This document shows positions 1-5,430 of a stretch of DNA of 10,834 bases, piece by piece. Source of the DNA: an uncultured Bacteroidales bacterium (GTDB lineage Bacteria > Bacteroidota > Bacteroidia > Bacteroidales > P3); NCBI GenBank assembly GCA_937915785.1, contig CALGGY010000072.1, positions 1-10,834 on the forward strand, given 5' to 3'. A model generated the notes under the pieces. It ran no database searches and had not been told where the DNA came from. It was given only the letters and a program-made list of their open reading frames with translations. Positions within the stretch are counted from its first letter, which is position 1. Every line of letters begins with the position of its first letter. Position numbers and translations under genes: made by a program.

Positions 1-55
1 CAGCGGGCTCAAACACCGGTTCCAGTATATTGCGGAACAACTCAAAATCAATCAT
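1..55 (-). CDS. Unrecognised protein, N-terminal 18 codons only (runs off the window)
   Basis: An ATG at 55-53 on the minus strand opens a frame that stays open to the window edge; the visible residues are MIDFELFRNILEPVFEPA. It starts inside the last codons of the preceding gene, sharing 8 bases with it (48-55). Such an overlap is typical of translationally coupled genes in one operon. Too little is visible to assign a family. Its relevance is contextual: it lies directly downstream of the zinc-motif protein and in the same direction as rtcB, so its identity would help to decide whether this is an RNA-repair or conflict operon. I am fairly sure it is real because of the coupling and the clean start, but I have no functional call. 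Confidence 0.55.
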   Translation of the reverse strand, partial: MIDFELFRNILEPVFEPA

Positions 56-913
56 GTCCTTCAGTTTCGGCGGCTTTTGCACCTTTGCCGAGCGAGCCCC
101 ACATGTGGTAGTACAGCCTTTCGGCATGTGCTATAAGTGTGCGTGGCTCAATAATTTGTGCATAGCCAGTTTTTTCGTACCATAGGTATCGCAATACGTC
201 GGTGGGGTTTTTGAAAAACAGTGCGGCTTGGTCGGCCTTGTCCTGCTCCACAAGGGTTTTTGCCACCAGCATAGCTGTTTCTTTCATCGCAATGTTTGTG
301 TTTTCGGGTAGAGGCAGCGTTTGCAGCAGCAGTTTCAGCGAGTCGCTCTGCGTGCCGTCGAGGGGGGTGGGCGATTGCAACAGCGGCATACACACCCTCT
401 GCATGTCGGAGCGGGTGAATAGCCGCAGCTCTTTCAGTTTGCTTGCCTGGCCGGTATAAACGAAATTGGCAGTTTCGAACTGTGTTCCGCAGAACGGGCA
501 GCCGTTGTATCGTTCGATGGGAAAGGTGCCGTCGGGGATAAGGTGTCCGCAGGGCAGCTCGGTGCCTTTGAACTTGGCCTTTTTCGGGCTGAGGTTGACA
601 AACAGCGTTATCAGGTGGCCGATGTGGCTTTCGCCGGTAGGCACGTTCCAGACTTTCACCAATGGTGCCCAGTTCAGTTTCACACGCATCACGGTGTCGA
701 TGCATTGGGTTATCTGCACCAAACGGACGGTAGGCGTGGCGTTGAGGGCGTGGAGCAGCTCTTCGCTCACGCAAAAGCCGTTGGCCTTGACCGGCTTACG
801 AAAGCCATTGCGGGAACGGTGGCGGCGGAGATTATGTCGATGTCCTCGCGGCGTATGTCGAGGTAAATGGCGTGGGAGCGAAGGGCTACGGTGGTAAGAT
901 TTTTGTTTTCCAT
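48..913 (-). CDS. Unrecognised zinc-motif protein, interrupted by an apparent one-base frameshift
   Basis: The N-terminus begins at ATG 913-911 (MENKNLTTVALRSHAIYL...) and reads well to about position 797, then reaches TGA at 769-767. From about 797 onwards the neighbouring frame carries equally protein-like sequence (KPVKANGFCVSEELLHAL...) to the TGA at 50-48. Joining them at 797-800 needs one extra base and gives about 288 residues, so the copy seems to lack one nucleotide. A slippery heptamer for programmed -1 shifting is not evident. In the joined protein C122-G-H124 and C139-P-F-C142 form a CGH...CPxC zinc-ribbon or treble-clef type site; the C-terminal half looks helical. There is no signal peptide, so it is probably cytoplasmic. 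I do not recognise the family. The longer minus-strand frame reaching 1145 is not the true N-terminus: it runs through the tRNA-like gene. The break could be a real mutation or an assembly error. Confidence 0.6.
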
Positions 914-1020
914 AATTGTTTTTTTTGAAAAGGTAATTGGCTGGCAGATAAGTGTTGCATTCTTTTGGAGAAGTATGCCGGCCTTGACCTTGTTTGTAAT
1001 ATGAGGCAATTGAGGAACTT

Positions 1021-1053
1021 GGCGTTTCGGGAGCTGATACCCCCATCAACGCC
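1021..1053 (-). other. Bulged hairpin between the tRNA-like RNA and the zinc-motif gene
   Basis: Bases 1021-1025 (GGCGT) pair with 1049-1053 (ACGCC), and inside them TGAT 1035-1038 pairs with ATCA 1045-1048 around a C-rich loop. A 9-base bulge separates the two short stems. There is no T-tract on the minus strand side, so it is not a standard terminator. It could be a processing or leader structure in a transcript running from the tRNA-like RNA into the zinc-motif gene, or chance pairing. The rest of 914-1074 holds nothing else I can name: no clear TAnnTTTG box, only an A-rich stretch just before the ATG at 913. Confidence 0.25.
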
Positions 1054-1074
1054 GTTGAGCCTCGTTTGTTTTTG

Positions 1075-1173
1075 AGGTGCGGGCAGGATTCGAACCTGCG
1101 ACAATTGCATGCCTGTTTTGTCCCCAGCACGGGACCGACAGGCATATTGCTCTACCCGCTGAGCTATCGCACC
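1075..1173 (-). tRNA. tRNA-like RNA gene with an extended, non-canonical anticodon arm
   Basis: Read on the minus strand, the 5' acceptor half GGTGCGA (1173-1167) pairs with CCGCACC (1082-1076) over six base pairs, with an A-C mismatch at the inner end. The D arm is standard: TA, then GCTC, loop AGCGGGTA, GAGC. The T arm is perfect: GCAGG, loop TTCGAAT, CCTGC. No CCA is encoded. Between the D and T arms there are 49 bases where an ordinary short-arm tRNA has about 23. They form an 8-bp stem (ATGCCTGT / ACAGGCAT) capped by a 2x3 internal loop and a second stem (GTCCC / GGGAC), so no 7-base anticodon loop is exposed. A reading with U33 and anticodon GTC (loop CTGTCGG) is possible only if about 22 bases interrupt the loop, and it would leave an odd 8-base variable region. 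Alternatives are a tRNA mimic, a degenerate tRNA, or an intron-bearing tRNA. The tRNA-like core is secure; its function is unknown. Confidence 0.6.
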
Positions 1174-1187
1174 ATGGTGAGGTAATT

Positions 1188-1231
1188 GCAGAGCTATTTG
1201 TTCTTGCTGACACAGTAGAAGTAAGCTCTGC
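1188..1231 (-). other. Hairpin just upstream of the tRNA-like RNA
   Basis: GCAGAGCT (1188-1195) and AGCTCTGC (1224-1231) are perfect 8-bp complements. Within them TTCT 1201-1204 pairs with AGAA 1217-1220, and CTG 1207-1209 pairs with CAG 1213-1215 around ACA. The result is a long, internally looped stem of about 44 bases. It lies 14 bases 5' of the tRNA-like RNA on the minus strand, so it could be part of the same transcript, for instance a processing stem or a second domain. No T-tract follows it on either strand. Confidence 0.4.
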
Positions 1232-1252
1232 TTGACCTCCCATTTTTTTGGG

Positions 1253-1339
1253 AAAAGACGGAAATTACAGCTCTAAACAATGGTGCCCAATCGGGCTCTA
1301 TAGCGTTGGAGTAAGACCTGTTTGGTCCGTCTTTTTTTT
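1253..1339 (+). terminator. Branched stem structure ending in a T8 tract; structured RNA or terminator
   Basis: AAAAGACGGA (1253-1262) pairs perfectly with TCCGTCTTTT (1326-1335), and the T run continues to 1339. Inside are CTCTAA 1271-1276 with TTGGAG 1306-1311 (one G-U pair), enclosing GCCC-AATC-GGGC (1285-1296), and next to it GACC 1315-1318 with GGTC 1324-1327, which competes for the last two bases of the outer stem. This nested three-way arrangement plus a T-tract is what a small structured RNA ending in an intrinsic terminator looks like on the plus strand. I see no clear plus-strand promoter for it. On the minus strand the same stems form but only four T follow. Strand and function are uncertain. 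Confidence 0.4.
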
Positions 1340-1342
1340 GGG

Positions 1343-1375
1343 CACAACGTATTTTATGTACGTTGTGTTTCTTTT
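1343..1375 (+). terminator. Strong hairpin with T-rich tail, terminator-like on the plus strand
   Basis: CACAACGTA (1343-1351) pairs perfectly with TACGTTGTG (1359-1367) around a 7-base loop, followed by TTTCTTTT (1368-1375). On the minus strand an A-run follows instead, so termination would act on plus-strand transcripts, that is, transcription antisense to rtcB. It sits a few bases after the T8 tract of the neighbouring structure, so the two may work in tandem. In a minus-strand transcript it would simply be a stable stem-loop. Confidence 0.4.
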
Positions 1376-1387
1376 CAAAGAGCTGAT

Positions 1388-1403
1388 GGATAATGTGTTA
1401 TCC
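1388..1403. repeat. Short perfect hairpin GGATAA-TGTG-TTATCC
   Basis: A 6-bp perfect inverted repeat with a 4-base loop, 20 bases from the larger hairpin at 1343-1367. If the minus-strand promoter-like box at 1443-1450 is used, this would be one of the first stem-loops in that transcript. No T-tract is present. The stem is short and could be chance, but it adds to an unusually dense run of hairpins. Confidence 0.3.
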
Positions 1404-1442
1404 GTTGTTTCGAGGCTTTTGTCCGGTGTGATGATTTTTTTG

Positions 1443-1450
1443 CAAAGATA
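1443..1450 (-). promoter_or_regulatory. Putative Bacteroidetes -7 box after rtcB
   Basis: The minus-strand sequence TATCTTTG matches the TAnnTTTG -7 consensus of Bacteroidetes primary sigma-factor promoters. A TTTTTTG run lies 14 bases upstream, closer than the usual 19-21, so the -33 match is imperfect. It lies about 40 bases downstream of the rtcB stop and points towards the hairpin cluster, the tRNA-like RNA and the zinc-motif gene. It would therefore allow this RNA to be made independently of rtcB. Confidence 0.4.
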
Positions 1451-1488
1451 CGTGTTTTGTGTTTCAAAAAACGGGACAAAGGCATATT
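1447..1488. repeat. Degenerate direct copy of the tRNA-like arm (other copy at 1108-1148)
   Basis: Reading the plus strand, this segment shares TGTTTTGT, ACGGGAC and GGCATATT, in that order and at nearly the same spacing, with 1108-1148, which is the extended arm of the tRNA-like RNA. Lengths are 42 and 41 bases, with small gaps between the blocks. The segment starts immediately after the rtcB stop codon and overlaps the promoter-like box. Unlike the copy in the tRNA-like RNA, it does not fold back on itself. A tRNA-fragment duplication (as left by integration at tRNA genes) is one explanation; chance in T-rich DNA is another. Confidence 0.3.
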
Positions 1489-2661
1489 TTAACCTTTTAT
1501 TACGGCCACAGGCAGCAGGCGTGTTTTAACTTTCACCAAATCGGTTTGGTTGGCAATAACCTCGTCGATGTTTTTGTAAGCCCCCGAGGCCTCCTCCATA
1601 TCGTTTTGGCAGCGTATGCCGTGAACAATGCCCTTGGCGTTGAGTGCCGCCACATCTTTTTCAAGGTCGAGGTTTTTGATTGCTGCCTTGCGCGACATGG
1701 TGCGTCCGGCGCCGTGCGAGCATGAGCAGAACGATTCGGGGTTGCCCAGCCCTTCCACAATGTACGATGCGGTGCCCTGCGAACCGGGAATTATTCCGGT
1801 GATGCCTTCGCGGGCGAGGGTGGCGCCTTTGCGGTGAACTATCACGTTGCGCCCGAAATGGTTCTCCACGGCAGCGTAGTTGTGGGCAATGTTTATCATC
1901 GGCTCAAAGTCTATGCCTTTCAGCGATTCGGCCAAAACATCCTGTATGCGATGCATCATCAGCCTGCGGTTACACAGGGCAAAATCGATGCAGTATTTCA
2001 TCTCGCTCCAGTACAGACCGAACTCTTTGGTGTCCTTAGGCAGGAAAGGGAGCTGTATTTCGTGCGGCACCATGGAGTGCCACCTGCGGTTGAGGCTGTC
2101 GGCCAGTTTGTTGTAGTAGTCGCCTACTTGTTTGCCAAGATTGCGCGAGCCCGAGTGTATCATCACCCACAGAGTGTTGTCCTCGTCCTTTTGCAACTCG
2201 ATAAAATGGTTGCCCCCGCCTAGAGTGCCCACCTCGTGTAGTACCGAGTGCTGACGGCGTTTTACCACCACCATCTCGTCAACGTTGTGGCCTTTGGGCA
2301 GATAGCTCTCGTCCTGTGGCTCTTTGTGGTGGTCCTTGCCAAGTGGTATGCGTTTGCGTATGCCTCGCATAATTACTTTGCGGAGCGTGTCGGATGGTAT
2401 GTCGCTTACTTTCCAGTTGGTTTTCACGGCGCACATTCCGCAACCTATGTCAACACCAACGGCATTTGGAATAACAGCGTCGGTGCAGGCCAACACTCCG
2501 CCGATGGGCATACCGAAACCCGAATGCACGTCGGGCATTATGGCAAGATGGTGGTACATGAAAGGCAAGGTGGTGAGGTTCTCTATCTGGCGCATGGCGC
2601 TCTCCTCCACATTGTCGGTCCATATTTTTACCGGACGGTTGTTTATTGTCAGTACTTGCAT
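1489..2661 (-). CDS. rtcB: RNA ligase RtcB (3'-phosphate/5'-hydroxyl ligase)
   Basis: The 390-residue product is a full-length RtcB, a Mn- and GTP-dependent ligase joining RNA 2',3'-cyclic or 3'-phosphate ends to 5'-OH ends. In archaea and animals it seals tRNA exons, and in bacteria it is an RNA-repair enzyme. Visible landmarks are PDVHSGFGMPIGG near 43-55, the metal-binding VGVDIGCG with D71 and C74, GGGNHF with N151 and H152, HSGSRNLG with H169, NIAHNYA with H260, HRKGA near 276-280, and SHGAGRTMSR with H316, the expected guanylylation histidine. The protein ends PVAVIKG as the family does. The loop reading PGSQG is PGSMG in many relatives. The spacing of the metal ligands parallels the E. 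coli enzyme (408 residues). No archease (the RtcB activator) or RtcA cyclase is in view. It has its own promoter-like box upstream and is followed on the same strand by the tRNA-like RNA, suggesting an RNA-repair locus. Confidence 0.95.
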   Translation of the reverse strand: MQVLTINNRPVKIWTDNVEESAMRQIENLTTLPFMYHHLAIMPDVHSGFGMPIGGVLACTDAVIPNAVGVDIGCGMCAVKTNWKVSDIPSDTLRKVIMRGIRKRIPLGKDHHKEPQDESYLPKGHNVDEMVVVKRRQHSVLHEVGTLGGGNHFIELQKDEDNTLWVMIHSGSRNLGKQVGDYYNKLADSLNRRWHSMVPHEIQLPFLPKDTKEFGLYWSEMKYCIDFALCNRRLMMHRIQDVLAESLKGIDFEPMINIAHNYAAVENHFGRNVIVHRKGATLAREGITGIIPGSQGTASYIVEGLGNPESFCSCSHGAGRTMSRKAAIKNLDLEKDVAALNAKGIVHGIRCQNDMEEASGAYKNIDEVIANQTDLVKVKTRLLPVAVIKG

Positions 2662-2708
2662 TTTTTTTCGTTTTTTTTGAAAGTTTTTTCTCTCCCGATT
2701 TGCAAATG

Positions 2709-2716
2709 CAAAGTTA
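2709..2716 (-). promoter_or_regulatory. Putative -7 box for rtcB
   Basis: TAACTTTG on the minus strand matches TAnnTTTG exactly and lies about 50 bases upstream of the rtcB ATG, a suitable distance for a short leader. The leader has GGGAGAG followed by A-rich sequence before the start. No well-placed -33 TTTG is visible. This indicates rtcB is expressed separately from the glycosyltransferase operon that ends at 2897. Confidence 0.5.
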
Positions 2717-2799
2717 CAAACGTGGTGCGCAATCTATTTGCGTAGCTGAAAAATAATTTTTCTTTGGTCTTACATTTTGTTGTTAATATGTTGATAAGC

Positions 2800-2863
2800 A
2801 ATAAGATAAGTGGGTGAAAAAATTTTATTTTTTTGTGGGATATTAAACAAAAACTATCTTATT
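2800..2863. repeat. AT-rich inverted repeat between the GT9 gene and rtcB
   Basis: AATAAGATA (2800-2808) and TATCTTATT (2855-2863) are perfect 9-base complements separated by 46 very AT-rich bases that include runs of A and T. It lies just downstream of the GT9 stop and upstream of the rtcB promoter, where a terminator would be expected. The arm is AT-only apart from one G and the loop is long, so it is not a convincing intrinsic terminator. I see no better one in 2717-2896. Confidence 0.25.
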
Positions 2864-2896
2864 ATGCTGTGGGTTGGTTCCGTTTTTGAGTATAAA

Positions 2897-3907
2897 TTAA
2901 AGGCTGTTGTCCAAAAAAAGTTTCACCTCTTGCGGTGTTATGCTTTGCATGCAGTGGCATTGCATGGTGTGTCGGCAGTCGGAGCAAGTTTTGTCGGCCA
3001 CAAACACTTTCACTTTTTCCCCTACCGGGCACCATCGTGCGGGGTGTATGGGCCGCATGGGGGGATATATGCCTATGGCCTGTGTGCCTGTGGCGGCGGC
3101 AATGTGCAGAGGACCTGTGCTGGCGGCTATCAGGGCGTCGCAGCGCGAAATGAAGGTGATGAAATCGGCCAGTGCCATTTTTCCGGTGAGGTCGGTTATG
3201 CGGTCTTTGTAAGGTTCCAGAATGGCGGTTTTCAGCAGCTCGCCCTCGGCTTTGGTGCCGCTTACAAAGATTTTGTACCGTTCGGTGGGGAGCAGTTCGA
3301 TAAGACGTGCAAAATTTTCCAAACCCCACTCGCGGGCACTGCCTTTCGATTTGGGGTGAAGTATAAGGTTGAACCTCGATGGGTCGATAAGTTGGTCGAA
3401 ATCAAAGGGTTGTGTGGATGGTTGAAGTAGTTGCATTTGTCCAATGTCGCTGAGCGAAGGAGGCATAGTTTCTGCAAACGGTTTGAGCAACAGGCAGTTG
3501 AGCTGGCTCTCGTGAAGGTCGGAGTTTTTGCGCGAGAAATTTAGCCGATGGTTGCAGGTGGTCCAGTGGAACAGACGGTGCGAGGTGCCCACGCGGTTGG
3601 TAATGCCAGCTTTTTTGGCAATCCGCGCAACGGCTTTGTTTGGAAAAATGTGCAGAATGGTGTCGATGTTCAGATTCTTGAACGATTGCACCTGCTTGTC
3701 AATGGGCAGGTCTTTCATTTCGGTCCAGTTTACGAACTGGTCCACCCATGGGCAGGCCTCCACAATGGAGCGAGTGTAGTCCGAACCCAGAAAAAGCACT
3801 CGGCAATCGGGCTGGTTCTGTTTTATTACAACAGTCACGGGCAGCGTAAGTATCACGTCGCCAATGCTGTCGGTGCGGCTTATCAAAACGGTGTTTCCGA
3901 TGTTCAT
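2897..3907 (-). CDS. Glycosyltransferase family 9 (heptosyltransferase-like)
   Basis: This 336-residue protein has the layout of ADP-heptose:LPS heptosyltransferases (GT9, GT-B fold), cytoplasmic enzymes that add a heptose or related sugar to the LPS inner core. The N-terminal loop is SRTDSIGDVILTLPV (D13, G16, D17). The C-terminal donor-binding part includes LILHPKSKG (181-189), an AREWG segment (191-195) and STGPLHIAAATG (263-274), the diagnostic GT9 stretch. Four cysteines near the C-terminus (C308, C311, C317, C319) form a CxxC...CxC cluster seen in many members. Length is normal. Its ATG overlaps the stop of the GT22-like gene by four bases (ATGA), so it is translationally coupled and is the last gene of the operon. 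The exact sugar cannot be told from sequence. Confidence 0.88.
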   Translation of the reverse strand: MNIGNTVLISRTDSIGDVILTLPVTVVIKQNQPDCRVLFLGSDYTRSIVEACPWVDQFVNWTEMKDLPIDKQVQSFKNLNIDTILHIFPNKAVARIAKKAGITNRVGTSHRLFHWTTCNHRLNFSRKNSDLHESQLNCLLLKPFAETMPPSLSDIGQMQLLQPSTQPFDFDQLIDPSRFNLILHPKSKGSAREWGLENFARLIELLPTERYKIFVSGTKAEGELLKTAILEPYKDRITDLTGKMALADFITFISRCDALIAASTGPLHIAAATGTQAIGIYPPMRPIHPARWCPVGEKVKVFVADKTCSDCRHTMQCHCMQSITPQEVKLFLDNSL

Positions 3908-5430
3908 GGTTCGACGCTTTTGGTGTTTCGGTAAATTGTAACTTGTTCGTTTACAATGTGTCGGGGGTTAATGCGGTGCAGCAGCTTGTCGATAAAGCTC
4001 GGCGTTACGGTGGTTTCGTAGCTCAGGCCGGGGTAAACGGTTTTCAGTTTTTCAACGCGGCTGTCGAGGTTTTCTTCGCCGTCGAAAAGCACAAAATCCA
4101 CGTCGGGAGCACTGTCGGCATTGGCGAAGAAAGCGGCTTGGTTGTCGGAGGTAAGTCCAACCTCGCCAAAGTTGTATCCCGAATAGGTTTTGGGCAGCAT
4201 CTTGTAGCTGTCGCTGTTGGTGTTCTCAATCATCACGGTTCTAACATTCTCGAAACGAGAAAGATACACCATCGACTCCACCCTTGCGCGCTTGGAGTAG
4301 TGCACCGTTACGGGGATGAGAAGTATGATGTTGATTATCAATGAAATAATGCCAAATACTTTGAACGTTTTTAGCATTTGGGCACCGCGTTTTTCCTTGT
4401 ATTTCTGATAAAAGTCGTAGCAGCCCACAAATCCCAGAATCACCACCGAGGCGATGATGGGGAAAATGAACCGTTCCTGTTTGTTTGGAAAAATGCTGTG
4501 GAAAAGCAGGAAACAGAATGCCGGCAGAAACAGGAACAGGCGTCGGAAACCGTAGAAAAAGCCGAACAGCAGCAGCATGCTCAGCGGGGGTGCCAAAATG
4601 CCGAGCAGCACGCCGAAATATTTGAAAAACGATCCCGAAAGGTAGTCGCCGCTGTGGGTGAAATTGTAGCTTACGTACTCGCGCAGCTCCACGAACGGCT
4701 CGCCCCACACAATGAGGTCGGTTATTTGCGTGGCACACACTGCCGCAATGACGGCCACTGTCCATACCACGGCATCGCGCCAGCGTTTGTAGATGAGCAG
4801 TGCAAGTCCGAAACCGCCTATGAAAAAAATCACTTGAAAACGTACTGAAAAGGCACAGCCCATCAGCAGTCCCGACACTATGACATCGGCAATGGTGGGC
4901 TTTTCGCTTTTTCGCACGTAGAACCATGTGGAGCCGAGCAGGAAGGGTATGCAGAACACCTCCACCAAGTTGCGCACCGAGAGCCACGGCAGGCACCATA
5001 GCAAGGCGGTGGTCCAGCCAACAAGCGAGGCAATTTTTTTGTTGCCGCTTGCGCCAAAGGCTATTTTGTAGGCAAAGAAAACGGTGAGCAACGAGAACAG
5101 GGCGTGTAATATCCTGATAATGTACATTTTGGCATCGAGCGACGCAATGCCCATTTTGTCCATGGCCGAAAAGGCGATGTAGTGCAGGGCGGGATAGAAA
5201 AAGGAGTGTCCGGAGGGTTGCGGTGCGCTGCCGTCGTCCTTGGGCAGCCAGTTGTTGTAGTCGTAGCCTTTCACCCACGAGTACGACGATTCGATGACCA
5301 GAAAATGGTCGTCGTGCATGCCGTAGCCTTTGGCAAAAAATGCCGATACCAGGCGTAGTATCAATGCGGCTAAAATAATGTATTTCAGAGGGTTGGCAAG
5401 GTAATCGTTTTTTATGGTTTTAAAAGTCAT
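3904..5430 (-). CDS. Multi-pass membrane glycosyltransferase, GT22/ALG9-like
   Basis: The 508-residue protein has many hydrophobic segments (about 17-33, 108-126, 138-172, 185-213, 221-238, 270-310, 322-337, 358-376) and a soluble C-terminal tail. An acidic pair in the first external loop (HDDHF, D40-D41) is the usual catalytic feature of GT-C enzymes, and HSIFPNKQERF (311-321) is close to the H-K-E-x-R-F signature of GT22 mannosyltransferases such as ALG9 and PIG-B. Such enzymes use polyprenyl-linked sugars on the far side of the membrane. In this operon, headed by phosphomannose isomerase, mannose or a mannose-derived sugar is a reasonable donor, but this is inference. Both ends are coupled by 4-base ATGA overlaps to GT2 upstream and GT9 downstream. 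The best alternative is another ArnT/PMT-like GT-C family. Confidence 0.8.
   Translation of the reverse strand: MTFKTIKNDYLANPLKYIILAALILRLVSAFFAKGYGMHDDHFLVIESSYSWVKGYDYNNWLPKDDGSAPQPSGHSFFYPALHYIAFSAMDKMGIASLDAKMYIIRILHALFSLLTVFFAYKIAFGASGNKKIASLVGWTTALLWCLPWLSVRNLVEVFCIPFLLGSTWFYVRKSEKPTIADVIVSGLLMGCAFSVRFQVIFFIGGFGLALLIYKRWRDAVVWTVAVIAAVCATQITDLIVWGEPFVELREYVSYNFTHSGDYLSGSFFKYFGVLLGILAPPLSMLLLFGFFYGFRRLFLFLPAFCFLLFHSIFPNKQERFIFPIIASVVILGFVGCYDFYQKYKEKRGAQMLKTFKVFGIISLIINIILLIPVTVHYSKRARVESMVYLSRFENVRTVMIENTNSDSYKMLPKTYSGYNFGEVGLTSDNQAAFFANADSAPDVDFVLFDGEENLDSRVEKLKTVYPGLSYETTVTPSFIDKLLHRINPRHIVNEQVTIYRNTKSVEP

Larger units (their letters stand above)
1174..1488. other. 315-base non-coding stretch between rtcB and the tRNA-like RNA: hairpin cluster
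   Basis: There is no convincing protein gene here; open frames on both strands lack protein-like composition. The stretch holds, from rtcB towards the tRNA-like RNA, a minus-strand promoter-like box (1443-1450), a GGATAA/TTATCC hairpin (1388-1403), a strong 9-bp hairpin (1343-1367), a branched structure closed by 10 bp (1253-1335) with eight T after it, and an 8-bp hairpin (1188-1231) ending 14 bases before the tRNA-like RNA. No TAnnTTTG box is visible close to the tRNA-like gene, so that RNA may be transcribed from the box at 1443-1450 and carry these hairpins as its 5' part, or else be transcribed by read-through from rtcB. Confidence 0.45.

Noticed and set aside
797..803. Programmed -1 ribosomal frameshift in the zinc-motif gene
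   Set aside because: No X-XXY-YYZ slippery heptamer is present at the frame change; mutation or assembly error is simpler.
914..1145. N-terminal extension of the zinc-motif protein frame up to 1145
   Set aside because: It reads through the tRNA-like gene, has a low-complexity basic composition typical of an off-frame reading, and the true N-terminus is in the neighbouring frame from 913.
1075..1173. Ordinary tRNA-Asp(GTC)
   Set aside because: The loop CTGTCGG fits only with an uninterrupted anticodon stem, which is absent: about 22 extra bases lie inside the arm and the variable region would be 8 bases.
1075..1440. tmRNA (ssrA) or RNase P RNA
   Set aside because: A complete D arm joins directly to the 5' acceptor strand and the characteristic conserved 5' tmRNA and RNase P core sequences are not seen.
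2248..2745. Plus-strand open frames opposite rtcB (for example 2248-2745, 1834-2223)
   Set aside because: They are shadows of the strongly conserved rtcB frame and show no independent protein features.
2717..2896. Intrinsic terminator after the GT9 gene
   Set aside because: Only an AT-rich 9-base inverted repeat with a long loop was found; no GC-rich stem with T-tract on the minus strand.
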